Source of the DNA: Labia minor
Taxonomy: Eukaryota; Arthropoda; Insecta; Dermaptera; Spongiphoridae
Assembly (NCBI GenBank): GCA_963082975.1
Contig: OY720345.1
Coordinates: 3,175,001-3,239,000 of the forward strand
DNA length: 64,000 bases
Direction: 5' to 3'
Position 1 is the stretch's first letter. Each line of letters starts with the position of its first letter. Below are positions 1 through 10,889 of this stretch, in pieces. The notes under the pieces were generated by a model that was not told the origin of the DNA, searched no databases, and saw only the letters and a list, made by a program, of their open reading frames with translations. The position numbers and the translations under genes are program-made.

Positions 1-1023
1 ATTCATTTTGGTAACTGAACCTGAAAGCCGGTTATAATTAATTTAATATTTCAGATAATTATTTATTTCTCTATCATTATTATATATACTCTTTATATGT
101 GTACTCTTATAGTAGTAATCATATTCATATATATTTAAGAATTATTCAATTACTTTACACATTAGAAGTTCTTAATGAATAACCTAGAATTTTTATATCC
201 ATGTCGATCGAGGCCCTTGAAATATTTTAAGGAAGAATTAAAAAAAAAAAATAATCTCAACTCTCTCTTATTCATATATAAAATTTTAGTTGTTAAATTT
301 TTAATATTATATTTTCCACGCAAGCAAAATTTTTTAACTGAATTGCTTTTATCTTAGATAAGTTATCATAAATCAAACATCATATTTAGATTAAAATAGT
401 ATGAAAATGTTTTCAATCAAATTATTATAGAACAGCAGTTTAATAGATATAATATTTAATCAAATTAATAACTAGGAAAAAGAAAGAAAAAAATGAGATC
501 TCATTAAAATTTTCAAATTTTTTATATTCTTGCTTTATTATAAATAATCATTGTACTTGAATTATTGATTAATCTATTTTTTTTTTCTAATTATTTTTGA
601 CATCATAATTCTTAATGAAATAATAAACCAATTGATTTTTTTTATAATATCAATTCAATTTTATAATTGATTTATTAATTCATAGTGTTATGGCGTTACC
701 TTCTTAGAGCCTCCTTCCCAGGGCTTAAATCAGACATGCACAACTTTTAACTTGCTATACCATAAAAACAACTCGCATTAATTATATAATAATTGATACT
801 TGCGATTATTTTATTAAGATAAATATATTTTTAAAAATTACAATTTTAAACTTTTTATCATTCAGAAGTATTAATATCAATTTTTATAAAAATCATATTG
901 AGTTAATTCATAAAATCGATTGAGTTCATTGTAATTATCAGATAAAATTAATAGAAATTTAAACAATTTTTATTTTTTAATTTACCTATATGAAATAATA
1001 AATGAAGTAGCCTTTCCATGATA
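1..1023. other. AT-rich intergenic stretch, no gene seen
   Basis: Very AT-rich sequence with frequent stops in all frames. The only open frame of any size (175-357, 60 codons) is low-complexity and resembles no family I know, so I do not call it a gene. Confidence 0.6.
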
Positions 1024-1656
1024 TCTTATCTTCTTATACGAGTAAAAATTGTATATATATATATATATATATATTTGACCATGGGTTCTCAAAAACCGCT
1101 CTAACGAATTTTTTTAAATTCACACTAGAGATATAGTATTTATAAAGAAAAATTGAGTTTTATTGATCATATCTCTGGAAAAATACATCTTCATTAGTTT
1201 TTTTTCTAAATTTAAATGTATATATGTGACGTCACAACCACCGCCTGTGAGATATATATCTATTCTTAAAATAAAATTAAAAATATTTATATTATATTCA
1301 TATTTGATTTTTTTTTATTTCATTAATAGATATACATTTAAATTATTTGAAATTGTTTCACACAACGTTTAGAAGAAGATTTATCTTTATATTCGATTCG
1401 ATATATAGTAGGAGAATTAAATGACGTTATCAATTTATTATACAACGAATCCGTAAATATATATTATAAAATATTATATACTAAATATTCAATTAGTACA
1501 TATTAGATAAAACATTTATTTGTATTTGGGTTCTTATTTTTAATATATTTTAATTTAATCAGTAAATTAAATATATATTTATATTGTAAATGTTATATCT
1601 ATCTATCGCTGTGTGTCCCTTCATATATTGTAATTCCACCCATAATAATATTTTAA

Positions 1657-1806
1657 TACCGGGATCCCGAGGCTCGGCTCGGTACATAAGTTAAAAAAAA
1701 ATAATTCATTATTATTGAATGTTGCATCATTGCATCAATCTGATTAAAATGAATGGATCTGGGGTCCTCAATAATCAAACAAATAATTTTAGCTAGCATT
1801 ATAAGA
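1657..1806 (-). mobile_element. 150-bp Helitron-like mini-element nested in copy 1
   Basis: Read on the minus strand it begins TCTTATAATGCTAGC and ends with the hairpin GAGCCGAG-CCTCGG followed by GATCCCGGTA. The same start and end occur on longer elements at 5496-6630, 45687-46639 and 47909-48153, so this is a deletion derivative. It is present at the same place in the inverted copy (54512-54661), so it was inside the carrier before that carrier was copied. Confidence 0.6.
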
Positions 1807-2401
1807 TTAATCCAAGTAATATCGTCTATTTCTATTCGACACTATTTTCAGTTATGAAATGAACAGTCAGTAGAGAGTAAAAAAATTGTAATTGTAATAT
1901 TATATACTAAATATTCAATCAGTATATTAGATAAAACATTTATTTGTTTTTGTGTTCTTACTTTAAATATATTTTAATTTAATCAGTAAATTAATTATAT
2001 ATTATTATTGTAAATGTTATATCTATCTATCTCTGTATGTCCCTTCATATATTGTGATTCCAGCCATCTTACTTACTTGAAAATGAAAATCCAATTATGA
2101 GATCAAAATTAAAATTATTTATTCATATAATCTTGAAAATGTGTTCAGTGTTTATTTAAAAAGGCCAATATTATATTAAAAAAATTATAAACATAATTAA
2201 AAATATACATATTCTTTGAATGAGATGAATATAGATATCAAATTTTAAATAAGTTGACATAAATAATTAATAATAATTAATAAATAATTCCAATTTATAT
2301 GATCTTAATATATTTTGAGAATTAGATAAATAATATAAAGAGCAAAAAACATTTAAAAATAGATATTTATTTAAATGAAATAAAATTATTTAATTTACAT
2401 A

Positions 2402-2689
2402 ATGAAAATGTCTACAATAATATCTAAACAATTTTTCTTTATAATTTTACATTATAATAATACTAATTTCAGTAGTTATATAATATATGGGGAATTTTCA
2501 ACTTTGACCGCCGATTTGACCATGTTCCAAGCTCAGGGCCAGACACTCAAGTGCTGCGGAATTCATTTGCAATCCCCATATTTTTCCCACGGCCAATTAT
2601 ATGTTGCATGTCGTGAGTATGTGATTACACAAATTGGGAAAAAATCACTCGAAATGCAATTAAACAAAAAAATTGAAAAGTTAGGCTAA
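2402..2689 (+). pseudogene. Helitron helicase, C-terminal fragment
   Basis: The open frame contains QAQGQTLKCCGIHLQSP and then SHGQLYVACREY. This matches the last conserved motifs of the Pif1-type helicase of Helitrons, where the usual form is KAQGQTL...FSHGQLYVA-SR. Everything N-terminal of this (Rep nuclease, Walker A and B) is missing, so it encodes no working helicase. The residues before the motif read through non-coding sequence and the first ATG is not meaningful. An identical 95-codon frame lies in the inverted copy at 53629-53916. Confidence 0.75.
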
Positions 2690-3060
2690 GCAGACGTCTT
2701 AAATATTATAAGAGATTCGGCAATTAATGGAGGCTTGAAATTAATAGTAATAAGAAAAAATATTTAGTGACAAAGAGGAACAGTATTAACATACAAAATC
2801 TTAATATACAAAATGTAAAATTTGAATATGTAGAAAAATTGAATGTAATCACGAAGGATAATAATATTTGCGAAGAATTTAAATCGAGGTTTCAATCGGG
2901 AAACGCCTGTTATTATGCAGTAAAGAGGCTTATCTCATCAAAATTATTATCAAAGGGAATCAAGACGCATAGGAAGGGACGTAAGAGAGATGGGACAAGG
3001 GCTCAGGATAGGGACATTTGGAGAAATGTGGCCAAGAACTTTCAAGTATCTTTGAGATAT
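2690..3060 (+). pseudogene. Non-LTR retrotransposon reverse transcriptase fragment inside Helitron
   Basis: The frame at 2767-3066 reads NVKFEYVEKLNVITKDNN, then EEFKSRFQSGNACYYAVKRL, and after a deletion RAQDRDIWRNVAKNF. These are the stretches flanking the C-terminal domain of insect jockey/R1-like reverse transcriptases (typically FKYLG..., a basic RI stretch, and DRD-WR-VV-AA). The middle part, which survives in the copy at 10890-11860, has been deleted. Its position upstream of the Helitron 3' end in several copies suggests it was captured once and then spread with the Helitron. Confidence 0.65.
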
Positions 3061-3290
3061 ATATAAATAGATAGATATAACATATATAATAATAATATTT
3101 ATAATTAATTTACTGATTAAATTAAAATATATTTTAAATAAGAACACAAAAAGAAATGAATATTTTATGTAATATACTGATTGAAACAAAATGGATGAAA
3201 ACCTTTTACTACTTTTAACCAAATACTATGTACCACTCGAGGGTACAGGGGGCGGAGCACCCGTCCAGGTGTGAAGAGCGAAGTACAAAT

Positions 3291-3993
3291 CGTGCCATAA
3301 GAATACCTTAAAACAAAAATAAAAATTTTAATTTATTATATTTTTAATTTTATTGTCATCATAAAAAATCATTTAATTAATTAAAGTGGCTCATATAAAA
3401 AATTGAAAACTTCTGATATACCTACTTAAAATATTAACATTCTTCAACGGTCATTATTAGGAAACCTTATCTGAAATGATTCGATGAATTTGCTTCACCC
3501 TTCACAATTAAAATAAAAGGCTTGAGAAATAATGAACAACAATTTCAGAAGACCAGTGAGATTTTATATAAAATTTTTAATAAAATAATGTTATTTCGAT
3601 CTACAAGATAAAAATACAAAAATACATATTTTATATATAAGTTATATGTCTGCAAGCATACATAAACATTTTATCTTGAATGTGCTTAACAATTAAAATA
3701 AGTATAATAGTAATTGGAATAACTTACAAACAATCAACCTTTAGACCTAAAATTATATTTCACAAACTTGGGTCTGTCTTAATTGCCATACTTGATCCCT
3801 TACCAAGGGTAAGGGTTCTATACAAAATGGTTCTTGGAAAGGTAACATTGTCAATGCATTACCTGTATTGAAACAATTCAAAATTCACATATATAATATA
3901 ATAGAATATTACACTTGACCTTTTGGAAAGGGGGTAATTTTCCTCACATGTGTTCACACCCTTGAACCTGACCTCTTTCCTTATTATTATAAA
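3291..3993. other. AT-rich stretch, no gene seen
   Basis: No convincing coding sequence. A short sequence near 3470-3495 (ATGATTCGATGAATTT) recurs at 8230-8245, so part of it is an unnamed repeat. Confidence 0.5.
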
Positions 3994-4620
3994 CTAGCTG
4001 CTCAGAGCTCCTTCGTCGCTCTTCGCATCTAGACGGGGGCTCCGCCCCCTGTAGCCCCCCGAGTGTCCCTATTCTGAGCTATAACCATCTAACTCCTAAC
4101 CTGTCCCATCTCTCTCACGTTCCTTCCTACATTGTCCACCCTGTTCACAATTGGCCTTCCACACAGACGTTTTCCAATCGAACTCCACACCAATATATTT
4201 TTCCTCTCCCATTCTAGCCATGTGCCCTGCCGATCCCAGCCTTCTCTATTTTATGACCTATATCTAGAGATGCATAGAGGTCATGCAATTCTTTGTTATG
4301 CAGTCTCCGCTATTCTCCGGTGTCCTCATCTTTCTTTGGCCCATAAATGCTGGGAAGAATCCTATTCTCAAATACTCTGAATCTATTCTCATCTCCCAGG
4401 GTTATAGACCATGCCTCCCACCCATATAATACAATTAATAATTTAATAATTTTGATCCCCTTTGATAATAATTTCCAGATTGTAACCTCGATTTAAATTC
4501 TTTGCAAATATTATTCTCTCTGATACTAATTATTGTGTCTTATCACTATTAATTTCAAACCCCATCAATTTTCCTGCCTCGATTAATTTTTTTATGCTAC
4601 TTTAAATGTTATTAATTTAT
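3994..4620 (-). mobile_element. Helitron 3' end carrying non-LTR RT relic
   Basis: On the minus strand the sequence ends in a degenerate hairpin (GAGCGACGAAGGAGCTC) followed by TGAGCAG and CTAG, with T as the next base: the CTRR|T end of a Helitron. Just inside it is the same GC-rich arm (CGGAGCCCCCGTCTAG) seen at 12040-12060. Further in, to about 4620, decayed non-LTR reverse transcriptase sequence matches the copies at 10890-11860 and 43640-44240. The 5' half of the element is not recognisable here. Confidence 0.6.
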
Positions 4621-4859
4621 TTAAAAAAAAATCAAAGTAAACAAAATAAAAATAAAATATAAAATTAGCATAACACTAAACTACTATAAAAATAATATTA
4701 AAAAATATATTATATATTAAAATCTTACGTGAAAATCCAATTATGAGATCAAATTTTCTTAATTAAAATAATTTACTCACATAATCTTAAAAATTAATAG
4801 TATTAAATTATAGCCGTAATGTGAATGTTTTCAAAGTTTAAAAGGCCAATAAGATCAAT

Positions 4860-5200
4860 TGAGATATTGTAAATATCAATAGATATATAAAAAGATTTTT
4901 ATCTGCACTGAATTTAAATTACCGCCAAATTATCGCCACCAGCGCCTCTATTGACATATTTTTGTTCTACATAATTTCCACTACCCGCCTATAATATATT
5001 CTTTATAATTTTTTTTAAATTTTTCTAATTCAAAAATCGAAAATCGGGCTTCGAGGTGTGGTGGCCAGCCCCTTTGTGCTTCCGTGTAAAAAATTCCAGG
5101 TCCCTGCGTGCGATAGTTTTTGCTGGAGAGCTCGGTCAAACAGACAAACAGGCAGACAGACAGACACATTACACTTGCTTTTATTATTATAGATAAGCTG
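4860..5200. repeat. Fragment of a short element with (CAGA)n tract
   Basis: It contains CAGACAGACAGACA at about 5150-5165 next to GGAGAGCTCGGTCAAACAG and a GCACTGAATTTAAAT start. The layout (TCTGCA start, mid region, CAGA/TCTG microsatellite, ATTATAGATA end) is like that of the element at 9611-10000 in the other orientation. Its exact ends are not resolved. Confidence 0.4.
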
Positions 5201-5744
5201 TCGTTGAGAAGGACAGTTCAGTTTAGTGTTAGAGTTAGATTCAGTTCAGACACAATGTAGTTCACTTAGAGATATACCTATATAGAGGTTTTAATGATTC
5301 CTTTTTACTCATTTCCCCCCTTTCGGTCATTTAATGATTGTAACATAGTCTTGTCGATATATAAATATATATTTTCTTTCTTGAATCAAATATTGTCTTT
5401 CATACTACCTTCTAATTACCCTCCATCCCAGCGGGTAAGGTAATAAAGTAACATAATTGGCATAGTCGGTATTCATAACTGGCAGCAGTCAGATATCTTA
5501 TCTTATTATGCTAGCTAAAATTGTATATATCTATCTATATTTCTATATATATTTCTATATATATTGGTTCTCAAAAACCGCTCTAACGATTTTTTTCAAA
5601 TTCACACTAGATATAGTATTTATAAAGAAAAATTAAGTTTTATTGATCATATCTCTTGAAACATACAGCTTCATTATTTATTTCTTAATTTAAAATTATA
5701 TATGGGTGACGTCACATGACATCCATTTTGAAATTTTACTCCGG

Positions 5745-6238
5745 CCTTTTTTTAAAGGATATTGTATTAATATTTTTTTTATATTTAAAATATTTTAAAA
5801 TTTATTATTTAATTTCGAATTTAATTTCGAAATAAAATTAAAAATATTTATTTTTAATAAAATATATATATATTTATTAATCTCTCTCAAAAAAAAAAAC
5901 AACAAAATAAAATACGGTTGGTTGACTTTTTTTAAATGATATTGTATTAACATTTTTTTATATTTAAAATATTTTAAAATTCATTATTTAATTTCGAAAT
6001 AAAATTAAAAATATTTATTTTTAATAAAATATATATATATTTATTAATCTCTCTCAAAAAAAAAACAACAAAATAAAATACGGTTGGTTGACTTTTTTTA
6101 AATGATATTGTATTAACATTTTTTTATATTTAAAATATTTTAAAATTCATTATTTAATTTCGAAATAAAATTAAAAATATTTATTTTTAATAAAATATAT
6201 ATATATTTATTAATCTCTCTCAAAAAAAAACAACAAAA
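5745..6238 (+). repeat. Three tandem units of roughly 160 bp
   Basis: Each unit runs from TTTTTTTAAA through an ATTTAATTTCGAAATAAAAT core to TTAATCTCTCTC and an A-rich end. The second and third units, beginning near 5920 and 6080 with CGGTTGGTTGAC, are almost identical. The other copies of this element (6632 and 45687) have one unit only, so the array expanded in this copy. Confidence 0.75.
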
Positions 6239-6296
6239 CAAATAAATGTTTTTGAAAGATGGTAAAAATATGTTTGTTATTATCAAAATATCTTAG

Positions 6297-6360
6297 ACCA
6301 GTGGTAAAAACAATTGTTTTTACTCCCCGAGTTCGAAGGATCGAAACTCGCCGCGTGCAT
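6297..6360 (+). other. tRNA-like segment (box A / box B) in Helitron-like element
   Basis: The sequence reads TAGACCAGTGGTAAAAACA and then GAGTTCGAAGGATCGAAACT. The first resembles a pol III A box and the second contains GTTCGAA as in a B box. It cannot fold as a full tRNA. The same block occurs at 7066-7125 and, diverged, at 46105-46165 (CAGTGGCTAGAGAG, GGTTCGAAACTC), always in the same place in the element. Confidence 0.45.
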
Positions 6361-6631
6361 TTTTTTTTATCTATTTTCGTGATTTATTTATTCATTGTTC
6401 TTTTATTAATTAAGTTTTAGATAGTTTTATAATTTTTAATATTTTTTAAATAAAATATTATTTAATACATTTAATAATTGTAATAAATAATTAAAGAATT
6501 GTATATCAATATTTTTTAAAGGGTAGAGCGAGAGCTCGGTATCCCAGGTATTAATATTACCAGCCAAATCCAATAATAATGAATCATTTTTTTTAACTTA
6601 AGTACCGAGCCGAGGCTCGGGGTCCCGGTAC

Positions 6632-7125
6632 TCTTATCTTATTATGCTAGCTAAAATTGTATATATATATATATATATATATAGCCATGGGTTCTCAAAA
6701 ACCGCTCTAACGATTTTTTTCAAATTCACACTAGATATAGTATTTATAAAGAAAAATTAAGTTTTATTGATCATATCTCTTGAAACATACAGCTTCATTA
6801 TTTATTTCTTAATTTAAAATTATATATGGGTGACGTCACATGACATCCATTTTTATTTTTTAACTGAAATTGTATTAATATTTTTTTTTTATTTAAAATA
6901 TTTTAAAATTTATTATTTAATTTCGAAATAAAATTAAAAATATTTATTTTTAATAAAATATATATATATTTATTAATCTCTCTCAAAAAAAAAAACAACA
7001 AAACAAATAAATGTCTTCGAAAGATGGTAAAAATATCTTATTTTTATTATCAAAATACTTAGACCAGTGGTTAAAACAATTGTTTTTACTCCCCGAGTTC
7101 GAAGGATCGAAACACGTCGCGTGCA
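6632..7125 (+). mobile_element. Second Helitron-like copy, head-to-tail with the first, 3' truncated
   Basis: It begins TCTTATCTTATTATGCTAG one base after the preceding element's GGTCCCGGTA end. It keeps one unit of the internal repeat and the tRNA-like block (7066-7125), and is then cut at GTGCA where the Helentron-like element at 7126 starts. The order gives an insertion sequence: this copy was present before the 7126 element landed in it. Confidence 0.6.
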
Positions 7126-7760
7126 TTTTTACCGACCGACGATAGTAAGGGAGGTATTGTTTTCACACCAAATTTCACATGTGGAGATTTTTACATATCT
7201 CCACGAATCATGCAGAAAAAAGTATTTTTAGCATGATGTCTGTCCGTCCGTCCGTCCGTCCGTCCGTCCGTATAGATGTGTACAGCCTGAATGGCTGAAC
7301 GGATTTTGATGAAATTTGGTATATTTACTTAATGCATCAGTGGGATGAATTGATCAACTTTTGGTGCAAATCCGGAAACCGGAAGTGGTAGTATTAGCGA
7401 TCGACGATAGGAAGGGAAGGGTTATTTTCATACCAAATTTCACATGAGGAGATTTTTTACATATCATCACGAATCATTCACTTTGCATTGGTTTTATACT
7501 CGAGAAAAATCATCTTTATTAGTTTTTTCTTAATTAAAATTATATGACGTCATCCAGCCATTCATGACGTCACAGTCTGGTCTTGCATATATATTATAAA
7601 TAAAATAAAATTAAAAATATTTATGTTCTATGCCTATCTGTTTTTTATTACATTAATAGATATATTAAAATTATTTGAAATTGTTTCTGTAGTTGGAAAT
7701 TAATTTATTTCAAACCGTCTGTCGGTTGTCGGTTCGGACCTGGCCACAGGTCAACTTATT
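7126..7760 (+). mobile_element. Helentron-like short element, family A, copy 1
   Basis: It starts TTTTTACCGACCGACGATAG and ends with the hairpin GACCTG-GCCA-CAGGTC followed by AACTTATT. The subterminal inverted repeat is ACCGACCGAC at the left and GTCGGTTCGG-type at the right. Near 7230-7270 lies a (GTCC)n microsatellite, followed by GATGAAATTTGGTATATTT. Subterminal inverted repeats, a 3' hairpin and an internal GTCY-type microsatellite are the known layout of Helentron-associated elements such as DINE-1. Other copies are at 14193-15557 and 42495-43123. Confidence 0.6.
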
Positions 7761-7826
7761 TTTTTTTTATAAAATAAAATAATTTATAAATTCATCAACT
7801 AATTTATTTATTTTATTCATTTTTAG

Positions 7827-8900
7827 AAAAATAAAAAATATCGAGATATTGATATAAAATATGAAAGTGATTCAGATATTATAGAAGGTAAGTGAAAATT
7901 ATAAAATAAAATTAATGTAATATATTTTTAAATGATATCAATTTAGATAGAGCTGATAAACGAGGAGAAATTTTATGTCCGAAATGTCATATAAAAATGG
8001 AACCAATTGTAAGAAGACAAAGGAATAGAGTCACGAGAGGGAATCTATGCAGCATGCTTTTATTTGGGTAAATTATTTTATTTTTTTTATTTTTTTCTAT
8101 TTCAATATATTATAAAATTATAGATATAGGTTAACGTATTATACTGTACAGTGTACACATATCTAGATATTATTATAGTTTAAACAACAACAACGCGAGA
8201 CAATAAGAATCCTAAGAAACTTTATCTAAAATGATTCGATGAATTTATTCACTTTAAAAGCATTTCACTAATCAAATCTCTATCAATAGATAAAAAAATA
8301 TTTTTATCTATCAATTTCGCTAAATTTTATAATTAAAAAATACAATAAAATATAAAAGTTGCAATGTATTTACGTAAGTATAACTATACCTATGTTTTAT
8401 GTCAATTACTTATTGATTATTGACTCTTATATATTCTTATAGAATGTTCTCAAATTTTTAACACTTAATATAAGTATGTATATACCTATAATACTAATTT
8501 TTTCATTAATTGATATAATTATTTAATTTTATAAAATAAATAAAATTTTAATACGTATAAATAAATGATAGCAGAGGAAATTTTAAGAGATTTTTGAATT
8601 TTAAGTTTAAAGAATTTTAAAATTCTAAAATGATCTTTTAATTATTTTATACTTAAATTAATTTTTTTTTTTAATTTGATTTATTTGATAAATTGAATGT
8701 TATAAATTATAACTATACTTTTTTACTTGGTTTCTGTCATTTATTTATAAATTATTATATTTATTTATATTTATTTATTTATTTATTTTTATAGATGTTT
8801 CCCTTTTTGTTTTCTACCTTACATCATGACTGGAAAACAAATTGTCAATCTTTATTGCAGCAAATGTAACAATTATTTAGGTTCTTATGATTTTGTTTAA
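7827..8900 (+). CDS. LITAF-domain protein, 5' end not found (exons 7827-7887, 7947-8067, 8795-8900)
   Basis: LITAF-domain proteins are small membrane-associated proteins of late endosomes and lysosomes. The domain is a zinc ribbon split by a hydrophobic stretch that dips into the cytosolic face of the membrane. Three exons with GT-AG borders (AGAAG|GTAAGT, TTTAG|ATAG, TTTGG|GTAAAT, TATAG|ATGT) join in consistent phase (1, then 2) to give 95 residues. They are an acidic N-terminal part (KYRDIDIKYESDSD), the first zinc knuckle CPKCH, a hydrophobic run CFPFCFLPYIM and the second knuckle YCSKCNNYLGSYDFV before TAA at 8898. The usual HxCxxC is changed here to LYCSKC. A preceding splice acceptor (TTTTTAG at 7820-7826) shows there is an upstream exon, but I found no start; mobile elements fill 5496-7760. 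It could be a live gene with a distant first exon or a 5'-truncated one. Confidence 0.75.
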
Positions 8901-9610
8901 TATTATTAATAAAAAAATAAAACAAATCTAATGAATAATAAATATTAAAATTAAATGTTTATCTACTTGTTTATTTATAAATTTATTTGAATTATTAATT
9001 AAATAGTGTAAGAAAATCTCAAAAAAAAAAAAAAAAATTATTCATTATCAATGGTTATTTGAGTTAAGATGAAGGATCAAAAAGATAATCCTTCATTATC
9101 ATTTAATATAAGATTATTATCTATGTTTATATATGAATTAGTTTCAACATAAAACTATTCCAGGAAAGTTTGGTACATTAATGAATGTAAATCTTGATAA
9201 AAAAAAATAAAGTTTTTATGTTAGAGTTGAAATAAAAATATACTTAGGTATTCATTCCATTAGACTTTTGTAATTGTAATGACAAGCTCAAGAATCCTCC
9301 TTATAGTTGACATATGCCCCTATAAAAGAATTGAGCTGGATAAATAATATACCAAAAAAATTTTGCATTTAACAATTTTTAGTTGATTGCAAGCCTAGAT
9401 ATTCTAATAAAATAAAAAATAAAAATAATTATATAAATATAAAAATTATATTCCCTAAAAAGATATACAACAAAAACCTAAAATTAGATTCCTCTAATTG
9501 ACATTCATCGATTTTTTAATTTTTATTTCCAAAACATAAATTAAAGTATAAATGAAAAAATAGCTTCGTGTATTCTTTAATAGAAAAAATATTTTTTTTA
9601 TTAATAACTA
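8901..9610. other. Downstream AT-rich region, no gene seen
   Basis: 3' flank of the LITAF gene, with AATAAA-like signals soon after the stop (8910-8920). I see no further coding sequence or structured repeat. Confidence 0.5.
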
Positions 9611-10000
9611 TTCTATATATATAAAAAAAGGTTTTTGTCTGCACATTGCTCAGAATTTAAAAATTTTTGCATATCTTCGCGTTTCATGACCTCTAGAATC
9701 CAAAAGTGACTTTAGAATTTTTCATGTCTGTCTGTCTGTCTGTCTGTCGGTCTGTCTGTCTGTCGGTCTGTCTATCTGTCGGTCTGTCTGTCCGGAAAAT
9801 TACTATTTTATAGACTCAGAATTGGCTGAACCGATTTCTTTGAAATTACATCACAATATTCTTATATACCTCTAGAGTAACATAGGCTATAAATTTTATT
9901 AATATATTATCAATAACCGCAGAAATTAATTTTTTAAAGTTTAGATAATTCTCCGTGTTGTTCATTCAAGAGCAGCTCGCGGCTCACTGTCGGCCTAGCG
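9611..10000 (+). repeat. Short element with (GTCT)n array
   Basis: It starts with TCTATATATATAAAAAAAGG and GTCTGCACATTG, has a GTCTGTCTGTCTGTCGGTCT array at 9727-9795, and then GAATTGGCTGAACCGATTTC. The last phrase is close to the CTGAACGGCTCAACCGATTT segment after the microsatellite in family A elements (7285, 14375). It is probably another Helentron-like family; the 3' end is not defined. Confidence 0.45.
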
Positions 10001-10889
10001 GAATTATTTCAAACAATGAATTATCATAGCGATTCCCAATAAAAGAATTATTATAATATTTCCCTTTTTATTTTAAATTCTAATATTCAAATATCAATTC
10101 AATTAAATCATTTATTCTAAAAGTTCCCATTTTCATTAATTTAATAAAATATTTAGATCATATTTATATTAACTTAATTTTTATTTATTCTTTCTATATA
10201 TTTGAATATTTCTTCTTTTCTATATGAAAGTGAAAGGTTAAAAAATCTCTCTCTCGCTAAGAACATTCAATATTTCTATACACAAATTATTCAGAGTATT
10301 GGCAAAGCGTATCAATCACAATCAGTGTAAATTGAAATTTATATAAATTAACAAAGTGAAAATTTTTATTTGTTTAAATTTTATTACAATGAATCAAAAA
10401 AAATTAAATATATAGATCACATGATTAAGAGAATCAAGAAACTTGAGGGAAATAACTGTTGGACGGAGGTCGGACATGACAGAAACTGTAAGCGAAATCT
10501 TCATATTGCGACTAATAATTTTCAAATCCCCTGGCACCACAGAATTAGATAAGTTTCTTTTAAGGGAGGAAAATAACTATGATCAAAAAAAATTAATAAA
10601 TGAACTTAATAATAAAAAAACAAATAAATCAATTAATTTAAATTAATACTATTAATGAATGTATATATTGGTAATTTATCTATAGTTTTATACCGTTAAT
10701 TTTTATAAATTGTCTCAAGTCTCTATTTTTGCATTTTCTCAAGTTTTATTATAATTAAAAATATTCAATAATAACCTAGCAATGAAAATAAAATATCAAA
10801 ATGTAATGATCAAGAAATATTACTCTATTTCACTATTATAACATAGAAAATACTTAAGAACCATAAGCGGAGGAAATATTAGGAGATAT
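10001..10889. other. No assignable gene
   Basis: Two overlapping short frames occur (10370-10552 and 10443-10646). The first contains MIKRIKKLEGNNCWTEVG. I do not recognise a family, and the two frames in different phases look like decayed sequence rather than a gene. Confidence 0.4.

Larger units (their letters stand above)
1024..3290 (+). mobile_element. Non-autonomous Helitron-like element, copy 1 (3' hairpin lost)
   Basis: The 5' end starts TCTTATCTTCTTATACGAG directly after an A, as expected for A|T-inserting Helitrons. The interior carries a 150-bp second element (1657-1806), the tail of a Helitron helicase (about 2519-2689) and a piece of a non-LTR reverse transcriptase (2690-3060). 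The sequence runs as far as GGGGGCGGAGCACCCGTCC near 3250 and then breaks off at about 3290, inside what should be the 3' terminal hairpin. The same element, inverted and with its hairpin intact, lies at 53002-55294; both copies contain identical 95-codon and 69-codon open frames. The element cannot transpose on its own because it has no Rep domain. Confidence 0.75.
5496..6630 (+). mobile_element. Helitron-like element, second 3'-end family, full-length copy
   Basis: It begins TCTTATCTTATTATGCTAG after an A and ends with the hairpin CCGAGCC-GA-GGCTCGG followed by GGTCCCGGTA. A second, similar hairpin end (GAGCTCGGTATCCCAGGTA, 6530-6549) lies 80 bp upstream. The interior holds three tandem copies of a repeat of roughly 160 bp (5745-6238) and a tRNA-like block (6297-6360). 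There is no coding capacity. The 5' end is shared with the family at 1024 and 53002 but the 3' end differs. The next copy starts one base after this one ends. Confidence 0.65.

Noticed and set aside
2950-3222. Minus-strand 90-codon frame, and its relative at 11540-12010 (156 codons)
   Set aside because: Antisense shadow of the non-LTR RT relic and the Helitron 3' region; rich in Phe, Ile and Ser from AT-rich sequence and not conserved as protein.
7220-7275. CRISPR-like or satellite array of GTCC units
   Set aside because: It is a 4-bp microsatellite inside a Helentron-like element and recurs in the other copies; there are no spacers.
10370-10646. Possible Copia gag-like start (IKKLEGNNCW)
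   Set aside because: Only a few residues resemble the motif, the frame shifts at once, and no further Copia domain follows.
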